DNA of 64,000 nucleotides from Planctomycetota bacterium (GCA_021414065.1 JAIOPE010000037.1:119887-183886); one strand, 5' to 3'. Positions 25,796 to 35,210 are shown, counted from the first letter of the stretch. Numbers and translations: made by a program. Notes: generated by a model from the sequence alone, not told the origin.

Positions 25796-27652
25796 TCACT
25801 CCGTCCTGAACTGCCACGCGAACTCGACCGGGCCTTCCTTGCCCGTCGCCCGAAATCGCACGACGTACGCGGTGTCGGCATCCAGTGGGGACGACGCGCA
25901 GAAGATCGCGCTGTCTTCCGGGAAGCCGGACGCGAAGTCCTCCTTGTACCGGTGCTCCTTGCACCAGAGCGTGCCGGAGATCGGGACGGGGCCGGCGGCG
26001 GTCGGAACCGACTCGCCCTCGTCCGCCGGATCGACCGCCTTCGGCGTCGCCCGGAACAACTCGACGCTCAGGTCCTTCAGGTCGGCGAACCGATCGCCGG
26101 CGCGGGTCCATGTGATGCAGATCGGCGTGCCGCGCGGCGTGTCGTAGTACTTCGGGTCCGGGTCGGGAACGGGGATCTCCGGCTCGCACTTGACGGGCAC
26201 GCCCGTCTGACCCGGGCCCGGGATGAGCAGCGGGAACCCGCGCTGCGACGCGTCGATCGGCGGGCCCCAGAGCAGCGATCCCACGGGCCCCGGGAACGCG
26301 CCGACGCCTCCCTCCGGCGTGCCGAGACAGCTTCCGCGATGCAGGATCGTCCAGAAGATGTCCCGTGCGAACCGAGCGCCGTCCGGTGACGTGCCGACGC
26401 TGCTCCGTTTGCCCGCCTCGGCGCCGCGCGGCGTGATCGCCGGCTTGCCCTTGTACTCGTCGTGGCCGGAGAAGCCGTTCGCGACCCAATACGCGTGATG
26501 GAGTCCGCACGCCTCGCTCCACATGCGGTCGATGCGCTGCGGCGGGAGTCCGGCCGCCTGTCGCCACGTGTTGAGCGACTTCATCTCCGCCGCCTGCTCG
26601 GGCGTCCGCCACGACGGCTCGGGTTCGGTCTCGACCTGGAGCGTCCAGATCACCGTGTCCTTCCCCTCGTCGCGCGTCGTGAAGCGGATCAACTTCCACG
26701 AGACGAGGCCCTGTTCGGTCCAAGCCGTCGGCTCCTCGCCGACATGTCGAAACGCGCCGCCCGCGAACCGAACGAGGTCCTTCTCGCCGTCGAATGCGCC
26801 GTCCTGGTCCGCGTCGAGGAACTCGACAGCGACGCCATCCACCTCGCCCGAGAGCGTGGTCGCAGGTGCCGCGATCCACCGCCCGAGACGCTGGAAGACG
26901 AGCACCTTCCGCGGCGTCTTCTTCGGGCCGACGTCGATCACGCGTCCGAAGTCGATCCCGACCGCCGCGGCGAACTTGCCGTCCTTCCCCGTGTCGATTT
27001 CGAGTTTCATGGCCGACTCGCGCACCGCGATCGACTCGCCGACGAGCGACTCGGGGAGCTTCTTCACCGGAGACGCCAGCAACTGCTCGATCCACGGCGG
27101 AATGAACGACGCGTCCCAGAGCGCACCGGGCTCGAGCGTCACGGTCCGCCGCACGGAGTCGGCTCGGTGCGTCCGCAGTCGATCGAGGACTGCGTCGATC
27201 CAGCGCTGGCCACGCGGCGCGTCGGGCGGCGCGGTGTCGCGCGGGCGGCCGCGGCCTCGGCCCGGCTCGGGGTCCTTCTCCTTCGGCGCGGGCTTCTCCG
27301 TTGCGGCGCGGCGCCAGCCCTTCGCGCGCCACTCGCTGCGGCAGGTTTCGATCGCCGCGACGGCGCCGTCGGCGTCGAGTCCGCCGATGCCGTCCACGAC
27401 CCCCTGGAATCGCTTCGACGAGACGTCGTCCGGGATGCGGTCGATCAGCAGGGGAACGGCGGCCGGCCCGAGTTGCTTCAACGCCTTCGCGCCGCGCGCA
27501 CGGATCGACGCGTCGGGCTCGCCGAGGTCCGCGACGATTGCATCGACTCGCTTCTCCAGATCGGCGTCTGCTGCGCGGACGGACGTCGCCGACGAGCCCG
27601 CGACCGCCAGCGCCAGGATCGCCGCCGCGCCGCGGGCGGCGCGCCGCGTCAC
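25796..27652 (-). CDS. Secreted HEAT/CAP-domain-like protein
   Basis: 618 residues with a GTG start and signal peptide (GAAAILALAVAGSSATSVRA). Residues about 30-110 look like HEAT-type repeats (DASIRARGAKALKQLGPAAV). The middle carries a DADQDGAFDG calcium-type loop. From about residue 360 a CAP/SCP-like region is seen (SLNTWRQAAGLPPQRIDRMW; ACGLHHAYWVANG with HDEY; DIFWTILHRGSCLG), typical of PR-1/allergen V5-like secreted proteins. The C-terminus is beta-rich (DADTAYVVRFRATGKEG). The start overlaps the stop of the PH-domain gene (GTGA), so the two are coupled. Confidence 0.65.
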   Translation of the reverse strand: MTRRAARGAAAILALAVAGSSATSVRAADADLEKRVDAIVADLGEPDASIRARGAKALKQLGPAAVPLLIDRIPDDVSSKRFQGVVDGIGGLDADGAVAAIETCRSEWRAKGWRRAATEKPAPKEKDPEPGRGRGRPRDTAPPDAPRGQRWIDAVLDRLRTHRADSVRRTVTLEPGALWDASFIPPWIEQLLASPVKKLPESLVGESIAVRESAMKLEIDTGKDGKFAAAVGIDFGRVIDVGPKKTPRKVLVFQRLGRWIAAPATTLSGEVDGVAVEFLDADQDGAFDGEKDLVRFAGGAFRHVGEEPTAWTEQGLVSWKLIRFTTRDEGKDTVIWTLQVETEPEPSWRTPEQAAEMKSLNTWRQAAGLPPQRIDRMWSEACGLHHAYWVANGFSGHDEYKGKPAITPRGAEAGKRSSVGTSPDGARFARDIFWTILHRGSCLGTPEGGVGAFPGPVGSLLWGPPIDASQRGFPLLIPGPGQTGVPVKCEPEIPVPDPDPKYYDTPRGTPICITWTRAGDRFADLKDLSVELFRATPKAVDPADEGESVPTAAGPVPISGTLWCKEHRYKEDFASGFPEDSAIFCASSPLDADTAYVVRFRATGKEGPVEFAWQFRTE

Positions 27653-28203
27653 CGGCTCTCCTCGACGATCTTCACGTGAAGCCGACGCCGCTCGGCAGCC
27701 ATGAGCGACCGGATCGTCTCGTGGAGCGCACGCACGCCGGGCACGGCCCGTAGCACGACCTCCGGCTCCCCGGCGTCCTGCGACCGGATCACGAGGTGAC
27801 CCGCGCCTCGCAACCGCAGGAAGAACGGCTCCTGGATCTCGAGATCCTGCACGCGGAAGAGGTCCACCGTGCGACTCGTGTGTGTGAATCGGCCGGTGCG
27901 GATCTCAAGGCGCTCGCTCGTGAGCCGGTAACGCGTGTGGGATCGGGACGCCCAGAGACAGACCCAGGCGATCCCTGCCGTCAGCACGCAGACGAGCAGT
28001 TCGCCGACGCTCTGGAGCACGACCGGCCCGAACGCAGCGACTTCGCGCTCGCCGCCGACGCCACCTGCGGTCGCCGCAACCTGCTTGTCGGAAGCCGTTT
28101 CCGACGGGTCAGCCCCGTCGAACGGGCGGCCGCACCCGGCGCAGAACCGCGCATCGGGACCGACCTTCCGGCCGCAGGACTCGCAGAAGGTGACGGGGGA
28201 CAT
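27649..28203 (-). CDS. Zinc-ribbon plus bacterial PH (DUF304-type) membrane protein
   Basis: The track ORF starts far upstream in an arginine-rich stretch; the ATG at 28203 (MSPVTFCESCGRKVGPDARF) starts exactly at a double-CxxC zinc ribbon (CESCG ... CAGCG). The product is about 184 residues. A hydrophobic segment (GELLVCVLTAGIAWVCLW) precedes a bacterial PH domain of DUF304 type (YRLTSERLEIRTGRFTHTSR; VDLFRVQDLEIQEPF). Membrane-associated; function unknown. It lies 104 nt from the divergent E1alpha gene. Confidence 0.75.
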   Translation of the reverse strand: MSPVTFCESCGRKVGPDARFCAGCGRPFDGADPSETASDKQVAATAGGVGGEREVAAFGPVVLQSVGELLVCVLTAGIAWVCLWASRSHTRYRLTSERLEIRTGRFTHTSRTVDLFRVQDLEIQEPFFLRLRGAGHLVIRSQDAGEPEVVLRAVPGVRALHETIRSLMAAERRRLHVKIVEESR

Positions 28204-28307
28204 CGGAGCCACGATCTTCGACGCCTGCGGCCCCCCCAGCAAGGGCTTGTCCGGCGGCATCCGACCCCGGTACTCTCCCCCGTTCCCCACCCCTCGGAGC
28301 ATCCGGA

Positions 28308-29477
28308 ATGGACGACACCCCCGCCGCGAGCGTCCCACTCGACTCGTCCACCCTTGATTCGAGCGACCTCGACATCGTGTCGGTGCTGCCGACCTGCGCC
28401 GACGACAAGCGCCCGGTGCTTCACGACATCCCGGAGAACGACCTCCTGCGGATGCACCGCACGATGACGCTGACGCGCGCGCTCGACCAGCGCGGGATGC
28501 TCTACCAGCGGCAGGGCCGCCTCGGCTTCTACCTGCCGTCGACGGGCGAGGAAGCGTTGCAGGCCGGTAGCGCGTGGGCGCTCCGCGCCGACGACTGGAT
28601 CTTCCCGAGCTACCGCGTGGCCGGTATCGCGCTCTGGCGCGGCGCATCCATCGACAAGCTCGTCGCGAACTGCTTCGGCAACGCCGACGACAACTCGCTG
28701 GGCCGCCAGATGCCCGTCCACTACTCGCTCGCCGAGATCAACTGGCTCTCGATCAGCTCCCCGCTCGGCACACAGATCGTCCAGTGCGCCGGCGCCGCGC
28801 GGGCCATGCAGATCAAGGGCGAGAAGAACATCGCCGTCACCTACTTCGGCGACGGTTCGACGTCCACCAACGACTTCCACACGGGCCTCAACTTCGCAGG
28901 CGTGTGGAAGGCACCGGCCATCTTCTTCTGTCAGAACAACCAGTGGGCGATCTCCACGCCGCTCTCGCAGCAGTGCGCGGCCGCGCGCCTCGTGGACAAG
29001 GCGATCGGCTACGGGATGCCCGGCGTGCGCGTGGACGGCAACGACGTCCTCGCCGTCGCGCAGGTCGTCCGCGAGGCGGTCGAGCGCGCGCGGTCCGGCG
29101 GCGGACCGACGTTCATCGAGGCGCTGAGCTATCGCATGGGACCGCACTCGTCGTCCGACGACCCGACGCGCTACCGCCCGTCGGACGAGGTGGACGAGTG
29201 GGCGCGACGCGATCCGATCGCTCGGTTCCGCAACTGGCTGCTCGCCGAAGGGCACCTCCGCGAAGAAGAGATCCCGGCGCTCGAGGAAGAGTGCGCCGCC
29301 GAGATCTCGGCTTCGTTCAAGCGCAACGAACAAGTGCCGAAGCCGGAGCTGGCGTCGCTCTTCGACGACGTCTACGGCGAGATGCCCGAGCATCTGCGCG
29401 AGCAGCGCGACTTCCTGGTCGCCATCGAAGGCGGCAAGGTGCGAGAAGACACGAGCGGCGCGGCGTTCCCGCTGTAG
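28308..29477 (+). CDS. 2-oxoacid dehydrogenase E1 component, alpha subunit (first copy)
   Basis: The TPP-dependent decarboxylase subunit of a pyruvate or branched-chain 2-oxoacid dehydrogenase complex (389 residues). It has RGMLYQRQGRLGFYLPSTGE, typical of branched-chain-type E1alpha, and the TPP/Mg motif GDGSTSTNDFHTGLNFAGVW ending in FCQNNQWAIS. The phosphorylation-loop equivalent reads YRMGPHSSSDDPTRYR. It is the first gene of the E1alpha-E1beta-E2-E1alpha operon. Pyruvate and branched-chain substrates cannot be separated from sequence alone. Confidence 0.9.
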   Translation: MDDTPAASVPLDSSTLDSSDLDIVSVLPTCADDKRPVLHDIPENDLLRMHRTMTLTRALDQRGMLYQRQGRLGFYLPSTGEEALQAGSAWALRADDWIFPSYRVAGIALWRGASIDKLVANCFGNADDNSLGRQMPVHYSLAEINWLSISSPLGTQIVQCAGAARAMQIKGEKNIAVTYFGDGSTSTNDFHTGLNFAGVWKAPAIFFCQNNQWAISTPLSQQCAAARLVDKAIGYGMPGVRVDGNDVLAVAQVVREAVERARSGGGPTFIEALSYRMGPHSSSDDPTRYRPSDEVDEWARRDPIARFRNWLLAEGHLREEEIPALEEECAAEISASFKRNEQVPKPELASLFDDVYGEMPEHLREQRDFLVAIEGGKVREDTSGAAFPL

Positions 29478-29567
29478 CCGTTCGCGACACGAACGACCAG
29501 CACGACAAGACGACTCGACGAAACGACACGTGGGATGCCGCTCTGCGGCGCGAACGAGGTGGTTCAG

Positions 29568-30545
29568 ATGGCGCAGATGACGGTCCTGCAGGCAGTGAAC
29601 TCGGCCTTGCATCTCGAAATGGGCCGAGACGATCGCACTGTCGTCCTCGGAGAGGATATCGCCCGCCTCGGCGGCGTGTTCCGGGCCACGGAGGGCCTGC
29701 TCGACAAGTACGGCGAGATGCGCGTGATGAACACGCCGCTCGCGGAGAGCGGGGTCATCGGCACCGCGATCGGCATGGCCATGTACGGCCTGCGTCCGAT
29801 CGCGGAGATCCAGTTCCTCGACTTCATCTACCCCGCGTTCGACCAGATCGTCTCCGAGGCCGCGAAGATGCGGTACCGCTCGGGCGGTCAGTTCACGGTT
29901 CCGATGGTGATCCGTACCCCCTACGGCGGCGGCATCCGCGGCGGCCACTATCACAGCCAGTCGAGCGAGGCGTACTTCGCGCACACGCCCGGCCTCACGG
30001 TCGTCATGCCCTCGACCCCGGAAGACACGAAGGGCCTGCTCCTCGCGTCGATCCGTCTCGGCGACCCGGTCCTCTTCCTCGAGCCGAAGGCGATCTACCG
30101 CACGGTGAAGGGCGAGGTTCCCGAGGGTGACTACGTCGTCCCGATCGGCAAGGCGAAGGTCGCCCGCGAGGGCGCCGACATCACGCTCGTCGCCTGGGGC
30201 GCGATGACCCACGTGGCCCTCAAAGCTGCGGAGGCCGCCGCCCAGAAGGACATGAGCGTCGAGGTGATCGACCTGCGGACGATCGTCCCGTGGGACCGCG
30301 AGTGCGTGCTCGCGTCGGTGCGGAAGACCGGCCGCGCGGTGATCCTGCACGAAGCCCCGCGCACCGGCGGGTTCGGCGGCGAGATCTCGGCGACGATCGC
30401 CGAGCGCGTGCTCGACTCGCTCCGCGCGCCGATCCTGCGCGTGACCGGCTTCGACACGCCGTTCCCCTACACGCTCGAGCACGTCTACATGCCCGACGTC
30501 AAGCGGGTGATGAGCGCCCTCGAACGCGTCTTCAACTACCGCTAG
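29568..30545 (+). CDS. 2-oxoacid dehydrogenase E1 component, beta subunit
   Basis: Forms the alpha2beta2 E1 heterotetramer. The ATG at 29568 (MAQMTVLQAVNSAL) has GAGG 8 nt upstream and matches the usual family start; the track's 29535 start adds eleven unlikely residues. About 325 residues. Landmarks are VVLGEDIARLGGVFRATEGL, NTPLAESGVIGTAIG and EIQFLDFIYPAFDQI, with HYHSQSSEAYFAHTPGL in the catalytic region. It is the only E1beta in the window, although two E1alpha genes flank it. Confidence 0.92.
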   Translation: MAQMTVLQAVNSALHLEMGRDDRTVVLGEDIARLGGVFRATEGLLDKYGEMRVMNTPLAESGVIGTAIGMAMYGLRPIAEIQFLDFIYPAFDQIVSEAAKMRYRSGGQFTVPMVIRTPYGGGIRGGHYHSQSSEAYFAHTPGLTVVMPSTPEDTKGLLLASIRLGDPVLFLEPKAIYRTVKGEVPEGDYVVPIGKAKVAREGADITLVAWGAMTHVALKAAEAAAQKDMSVEVIDLRTIVPWDRECVLASVRKTGRAVILHEAPRTGGFGGEISATIAERVLDSLRAPILRVTGFDTPFPYTLEHVYMPDVKRVMSALERVFNYR

Positions 30546-30615
30546 TCGTCCGTCTCCCGCCGCACTGCGGCCCGTCCCCGACACACCCCCAAGCGCGTCC
30601 CCGAAGGAGATCCCC

Positions 30616-32049
30616 GTGCAACTCTTCGAATTCCGTCTGCCCGACATCGGCGAAGGCGTGGCCGAGGGCGAGATCGTCGAGTGGAAGGTCAAGGAGGGCG
30701 ACCAGGTCAGCGAGGACCAGGAGCTCGTCGAGGTGATGACCGACAAGGCGACGGTGCCCATCACCTGCCCCGTCGCGGGGACGATCCGCAAGGTCGTCGC
30801 GGCGGCCGGCACGGTGGTGCCCGTCGGCGCGATCCTCGTCGCGATTGAGCCCGCCGCCGGCGCGCACGTCCCGACGATCGCAGCCCACGGTGAGCACGGC
30901 GCGCACGAGGAGAAGGTCGCGAAGGAGGCTGCCGCAGCCGCGGCCGCAGCGGTGCCGGTCGCAGCGGCCCCCGCCGCCGAGCCCGTGTTCAAGCGCGCCC
31001 CCGGCGAGCGCGCTCTCGCCACGCCGTACACCCGGAAGATGGCCCGCGAACTCGGCCTCGACATCGAGACGATCAAGGGCGCCGGCGAAGTCGGCCGCGT
31101 GACGCCCGAGGACGTCGAGCGCATCGCTGCGGCGAAGAAGGCCCCGGCTGCCCCGGTCGCGGTCGCAAAGCCCGCGGCCGCACCTGTCGCTGCGCCTGCC
31201 GCTGCGCCTGCTGCCACGCCCTCGCTCTCCGAGCAGATCGCCGCCCAGCCCGTCGCGACCCCCGCACCGGTTGCGGTCGCGGCTCCCGCACCGGTCGCCG
31301 CCCCGGCCCCGGCCCCGGCGCCCGCGCCGATCGCGATCCAGCCCGGCGCTCGCGAGACGCGCATCCCGATCCGCGGACTCCGCAAGAAGATCAGCGAGCG
31401 GATGCACCAGTCGAAGTCCACGGCCGCGCACTTCACGTACGTGGACGAAGTGGACGTCACCGACCTCGTCAAGCTCCGCGGCGAGCTGAAGGAGTCGGCC
31501 GCCAAACGTGGCGCGAAGCTCACCTACATGCCCTTCATCATGAAGGCCATCGTGAGCGGCCTGAAGCTGTACCCCAACCTGAACGGCCTCACCGACGACG
31601 CCCGCCAGGAGTACGTAGTCAAGCACTACTACAACTTCGGCGTCGCGGTGGACACCGACGACGGTCTCATCGTTCCCGTCGTGAAGGACGTGGACCGCCG
31701 CTCGATGATCGAGATCGCGCTCGAGATCGACCGTCTCGCGACCGACGCGAGGAACGGCAAGTCGAAGCTCGACGACCTGCGCGACGGCACGTTCACGATC
31801 ACGAATGCCGGCAACATCGGCGGCCTCTTCGCGACGCCCGTCATCAACTACCCCGAGGCGGCGATCGTCGGCGTCCACGCGATCAAGCAGAAGCCGTGGG
31901 TCGTGAACGGCGAGATCAAGATCCGCGACATCATGTACCTCTCCATCTCGATCGATCACCGCATGAACGACGGCGCGACCGGCGCCCGCTTCATGAACCA
32001 GGTCGTCGCGCTCCTCCAGGACCCGCGGCGCCTGCTCCTGGAGATCTGA
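30616..32049 (+). CDS. 2-oxoacid dehydrogenase E2 component, dihydrolipoamide acyltransferase
   Basis: The core acyltransferase (477 residues, GTG start). One N-terminal lipoyl domain has its lipoylated Lys44 in VEVMTDKATVP. Alanine/proline-rich linkers (AAPAAAPAATP and similar) separate it from a peripheral subunit-binding domain (TPYTRKMARELGLDIETIKG). The catalytic domain (about 245-477) ends with SISIDHRMNDGATGARFMNQ, where the usual HRxxDG active site reads HRMNDG. A single lipoyl domain favours the branched-chain type or Gram-positive-style pyruvate complex. Confidence 0.93.
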   Translation: MQLFEFRLPDIGEGVAEGEIVEWKVKEGDQVSEDQELVEVMTDKATVPITCPVAGTIRKVVAAAGTVVPVGAILVAIEPAAGAHVPTIAAHGEHGAHEEKVAKEAAAAAAAAVPVAAAPAAEPVFKRAPGERALATPYTRKMARELGLDIETIKGAGEVGRVTPEDVERIAAAKKAPAAPVAVAKPAAAPVAAPAAAPAATPSLSEQIAAQPVATPAPVAVAAPAPVAAPAPAPAPAPIAIQPGARETRIPIRGLRKKISERMHQSKSTAAHFTYVDEVDVTDLVKLRGELKESAAKRGAKLTYMPFIMKAIVSGLKLYPNLNGLTDDARQEYVVKHYYNFGVAVDTDDGLIVPVVKDVDRRSMIEIALEIDRLATDARNGKSKLDDLRDGTFTITNAGNIGGLFATPVINYPEAAIVGVHAIKQKPWVVNGEIKIRDIMYLSISIDHRMNDGATGARFMNQVVALLQDPRRLLLEI

Positions 32050-33200
32050 TGACCGCCACGACGACCGCAGCCGTGCGTTCGGGCGGCGCCCCGGACCTCG
32101 GCCTGTTCCGCGTCCTCCGGGACGACGGCACGGCCGACCCTGCGACGGACCCGTGTCTCTCCGACGCGGACCTCATTCGTCTCCACACGCAGATGCTCCT
32201 CATCCGCACGCTGGACGAGCGGTGCCTGCGTCTCCAGCGCCAGGGCCGCATCGCGTTCTACGGCACGTCCACCGGCCAGGAGGCGGCGACCGTCGGCAGC
32301 GCCTTCTGCCTCGAGGCCGAGGACTGGTGCTTCCCGGCGCTCCGCGAGGGCGGCGCCGCGCTCATGCGCGGCATGCCCGTTTCCCGCTACATCGCGCAGT
32401 TGATGGGCAACGCGCACGACGAGGAGAAGGGCCACCAGCAGCCGATGCACTTCTCGTGGCGCGGGGCGAACCATGTGTCGCTGTCGTCGCCGATCGGCAC
32501 GCAGATCCCGCAGGCGGTCGGCTGCGCCCGGGCGATGCAGGTCGCCGGCGCGACGGGCCGCGTCGTCCTCGGCTTCATCGGCGACGGCGGCACGAGCGAG
32601 CCCGACTTCCACGTCGGCCTCACCTTCGCCGGCGTGTGGAAGTGCCCGGTGGTCGTCGTCTGCCAGAACAACGGGTGGGCGATCTCCGTGCCGACGTCCG
32701 CGCAGACCGCGTCGCCGACGATCGCCGTGAAGGGCCGCGGCTACGGCATCCCGTCGGTCCGCGTGGACGGGAACGACATCCTCGCCGTCGTGAAGGTCAC
32801 CCGCGACGCGATCTCCCGCGCCCGCCGCGGCGAGGGCCCGACGTTCATCGAGGCCGTCACGTACCGCCGCCACGGCCACAGCTCGTCCGACGACCCGACG
32901 CGCTACCGCGACCCCGCCGAGGTCGAGCGCTGGGAGAAGAACGACCCCGTCGAGCGCTTCCGCGCCCACCTCGTCGCCCGCGGCCTCTGGTCCGCCGAGG
33001 CCGAGACCGCCGAGATCGACCGCCAGAACGAGATGGTCACCCGCGAGATCCAGGAGGCCGAGAAGGCCGCCCCGCCCTCGCTCGACACGATCATCGAGGA
33101 CGTCACCGAGTTCGTCCGCCCGGAACTCCGCGAGCAGCTCGCCGAGGTCCGCCCGTTCTTCGAAGAGGGCAAGACCGCCGAGGGCGCCTTTCCCCTCTGA
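32049..33200 (+). CDS. 2-oxoacid dehydrogenase E1 component, alpha subunit (second copy)
   Basis: A second complete E1alpha (383 residues), sharing one base with the E2 stop (TGATG). It carries RCLRLQRQGRIAFYGTSTGQE, the TPP motif GDGGTSEPDFHVGLTFAGVW with CQNNGWAIS, and YRRHGHSSSDDPTRYRDP. It is clearly divergent from the first copy rather than a recent duplicate. There is no second E1beta nearby, so it either shares E1beta with the first copy to give alternative specificity or replaces it. It is the last operon gene before the accessory island; lpdA follows 10.6 kb later. Confidence 0.92.
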   Translation: MTATTTAAVRSGGAPDLGLFRVLRDDGTADPATDPCLSDADLIRLHTQMLLIRTLDERCLRLQRQGRIAFYGTSTGQEAATVGSAFCLEAEDWCFPALREGGAALMRGMPVSRYIAQLMGNAHDEEKGHQQPMHFSWRGANHVSLSSPIGTQIPQAVGCARAMQVAGATGRVVLGFIGDGGTSEPDFHVGLTFAGVWKCPVVVVCQNNGWAISVPTSAQTASPTIAVKGRGYGIPSVRVDGNDILAVVKVTRDAISRARRGEGPTFIEAVTYRRHGHSSSDDPTRYRDPAEVERWEKNDPVERFRAHLVARGLWSAEAETAEIDRQNEMVTREIQEAEKAAPPSLDTIIEDVTEFVRPELREQLAEVRPFFEEGKTAEGAFPL

Positions 33201-33486
33201 ATGTCTCGCGCGAGACACCGCTCGCGCGCGTCGTTCGCACTGCGTCCCAACCGTCCGAACGGAACTTCCGTTGCAAAGCCCTCGCCCCCGTCGCTTGAGC
33301 TCATCATCCACACGCGAAAACCACAACATCTCGTACTCTTTGCTCCTTTACAACCGTACATCTCGTGCCCTACACTCCTCGCCGGACAGGCAGCTGTCCC
33401 CACCCCCGACGAGACTCCAACGACCCCAGCGACCGAACCGCATGGCGCGGCGAGGTCTATCAGGTAGATTTCGACCGAGGGCTGGC
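33201..33486. other. Left junction of the accessory island
   Basis: No convincing gene. From about 33300 base composition becomes less GC-rich (AAAACCACAACATCTCG). A 16-bp perfect palindrome lies right after the E1alpha stop, and the last 45 bases contain a MazF-like reading (see the entries for both). The 88-residue track ORF here has no domain character. Confidence 0.45.
33202..33217. repeat. 16-bp perfect palindrome
   Basis: TGTCTCGCGCGAGACA lies immediately after the second E1alpha stop at the island boundary. It could be an operator, a terminator stem without loop, or a target site; no U-tract follows. Confidence 0.4.
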
Positions 33487-33490
33487 ATGA
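33446..33490 (+). pseudogene. Possible N-terminal remnant of a MazF-type toxin
   Basis: One frame ending in the TGA at 33488 reads TAWRGEVYQVDFDRGLA, close to the conserved MazF N-terminus (RGEVYWVDFDP). Only about 14 residues match, so chance is possible. The TGA overlaps the ATG of the next gene. Confidence 0.2.
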
Positions 33491-33957
33491 CAAATCACTC
33501 AACGATCCCCCTTTTGGCCACTCACGCCCGGCGGATGGAGCTCCCCTTCCTGGCGGCGCAAGCGTCCTTGGACCTGGATGCCGCCTCGCGTGGGGTGCTT
33601 CCTGCGCCGGACGCGCTTCAGGCGCTCACCGACTATCTCGGCGCGATTGCGTCGCGCGATTGCGACTCGGTCGCTGCAACTTGGTCCAACGCAGTGTTCG
33701 TCGTGCATCACGCGATCTCGGCCTTGGGGGACCCGGCCCCTTCAATGGCCACGATCCCGGACCTAGTCAGCAGGGCGAACGTCATCCATGAGTCGCTTTC
33801 GAGCATACTAGCCGCGATCCGATCCGCGCAGGCTCCTAGCGCGTCTGACGCGGCTAGCATGCGCGACTTCTGCGTCGCGCTGTCCCAAGCTGCGTTGGAG
33901 CGCGACGATCCTATGGTCGATGACGACTCGGTGCGCGTGCTATGTCTAGCGCACTAG
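33487..33957 (+). CDS. Unknown protein, first gene of the metallopeptidase-dCTP deaminase cassette
   Basis: The ATG at 33487 has GAGGG 5 nt upstream; the track start at 33271 is not supported. The 156-residue product has no family I recognise: predicted mostly helical, no signal peptide or membrane segment, with acidic stretches near the end (LERDDPMVDDDSVRV). Its 3' end overlaps the next gene by 16 nt, so it is probably translated with it. Base composition and codon use (CTA, TTG, AAT) differ from the neighbouring dehydrogenase genes, consistent with acquired DNA. Confidence 0.6.
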   Translation: MTNHSTIPLLATHARRMELPFLAAQASLDLDAASRGVLPAPDALQALTDYLGAIASRDCDSVAATWSNAVFVVHHAISALGDPAPSMATIPDLVSRANVIHESLSSILAAIRSAQAPSASDAASMRDFCVALSQAALERDDPMVDDDSVRVLCLAH

Positions 33958-35210
33958 CACCCGCGCTTTCCTACGCGCAGAGTCGCGTACGAGCACTGCT
34001 AGCAGAGATTACTCGCCTGCGTCATTTGGAATTCCCGTACCGGGACTCAGAGTTGGCACTGATTGCCCTCGAGGAACACATCAGAAAACGACAGGCGCTC
34101 CTCAGTCGTGCTGCCGGTGACCCGCAGGCGAATCCCGCATCCGTCCGGCAGATTTGCGCTGTCGCCATTGCGGACGTTGACTCACACCTTCCGATTGCGG
34201 GGTTCATACTCCGGTCCACGAACGTCCGAAACGCATTCGAGGCGTACGCCCCCATCCTGCGGCTTGCATCCGCGATACTCGAACCGCGCACCCCGCGCGC
34301 CAGCTGGCGAACGCGACTGCTCATGTCATCAGAGTGGCAGTTCTCTCCGCACATTCGCATGGCCGTCCCGGCACTTCCAGAGTTTCTTCTCCTTGGACTG
34401 CCCGCATCCGAGTCGGGGAACTCCCTCCTCATCCCGCTCGCAGGACACGAACTTGGACACGCTGTCCTAAACCGGCTTCGGATTGGCGACCAGATCGCGA
34501 ATCAAGTTGCGGCTACTACAAAGGACATCGCGCACAGGCGCTTTGGCACGTATCAAGGTGCCTTTCACCCGTCCGTCCTAGAGACCGACCTAGATCGGAA
34601 TCTACTTGCGCAGCGCGCAATAGCTGTCGTGTTGACGTGGGCGACGGCGCAGTCCGAGGAAGTGTTCTGCGACTTCATCGGATTGCGACTGTTCGGGACA
34701 GCATTTCTCAATGCCTTTGCCTATCTTCTTACCCCCGGCGACACGCACAAAAGGAGCCGTGATTACCCGATCACATCGGCTCGCGTGGCTCATTTGCTCC
34801 GCGCTGCCGCTGCGTACCAGATTCCCGTCCCGAGTGGCTATGCGGCAATGTTCTCTGATCCTGCCGCACCGAACCTGCTGACGGAAGAGAGAGAGCGACT
34901 GCACCTCGCGGATGACGTAACGAACGAGATGGTGCCGAAACTCATCGATCACGCGAACCAAGTGGTCACCGAGTCTGGTGTGGCCCTCGGCTCGGAAGAG
35001 GGTCGAGAGAAAGTACTCGGTGCGTTTCGCCGATCCACACCGGCCGAGGACGTAGACTGCCTCGCTGATATCCTATGCGCGGCGTGGGACGCGCAACCGG
35101 CGGGGTGCACCGACTGCGACTGGCGCCAAACAGCCGTTATCAACGAACTCGCACTCAAGACGATCGAAATATTTGAGATTCAGACGACGCTGCGCGAGGT
35201 CAACACCTAA
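33942..35210 (+). CDS. HELGH metallopeptidase-like protein, unknown family
   Basis: 422 residues. A zinc-protease motif GHELGHAVLN (His169, Glu170, His173) is followed at 239-244 by EEVFCD, giving the HExxH...ExxxD arrangement of gluzincin-type metallopeptidases. No membrane segments or signal peptide are visible, so it probably acts in the cytoplasm. The remaining regions are helical and unrecognised; CTDCDW near 386 has two Cys. It overlaps the preceding gene by 16 nt and the following dCTP deaminase-like gene by 1 nt (TAATG), making a compact three-gene unit. Base composition is lower in GC than the flanks. Substrate unknown. Confidence 0.65.
   Translation: MSSALAPALSYAQSRVRALLAEITRLRHLEFPYRDSELALIALEEHIRKRQALLSRAAGDPQANPASVRQICAVAIADVDSHLPIAGFILRSTNVRNAFEAYAPILRLASAILEPRTPRASWRTRLLMSSEWQFSPHIRMAVPALPEFLLLGLPASESGNSLLIPLAGHELGHAVLNRLRIGDQIANQVAATTKDIAHRRFGTYQGAFHPSVLETDLDRNLLAQRAIAVVLTWATAQSEEVFCDFIGLRLFGTAFLNAFAYLLTPGDTHKRSRDYPITSARVAHLLRAAAAYQIPVPSGYAAMFSDPAAPNLLTEERERLHLADDVTNEMVPKLIDHANQVVTESGVALGSEEGREKVLGAFRRSTPAEDVDCLADILCAAWDAQPAGCTDCDWRQTAVINELALKTIEIFEIQTTLREVNT

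Noticed and set aside
27981-31523. 1180-residue minus-strand ORF opposite the dehydrogenase operon
   Set aside because: It is antisense to E1alpha, E1beta and E2, which have clear motifs. Long antisense ORFs are expected at this GC content.
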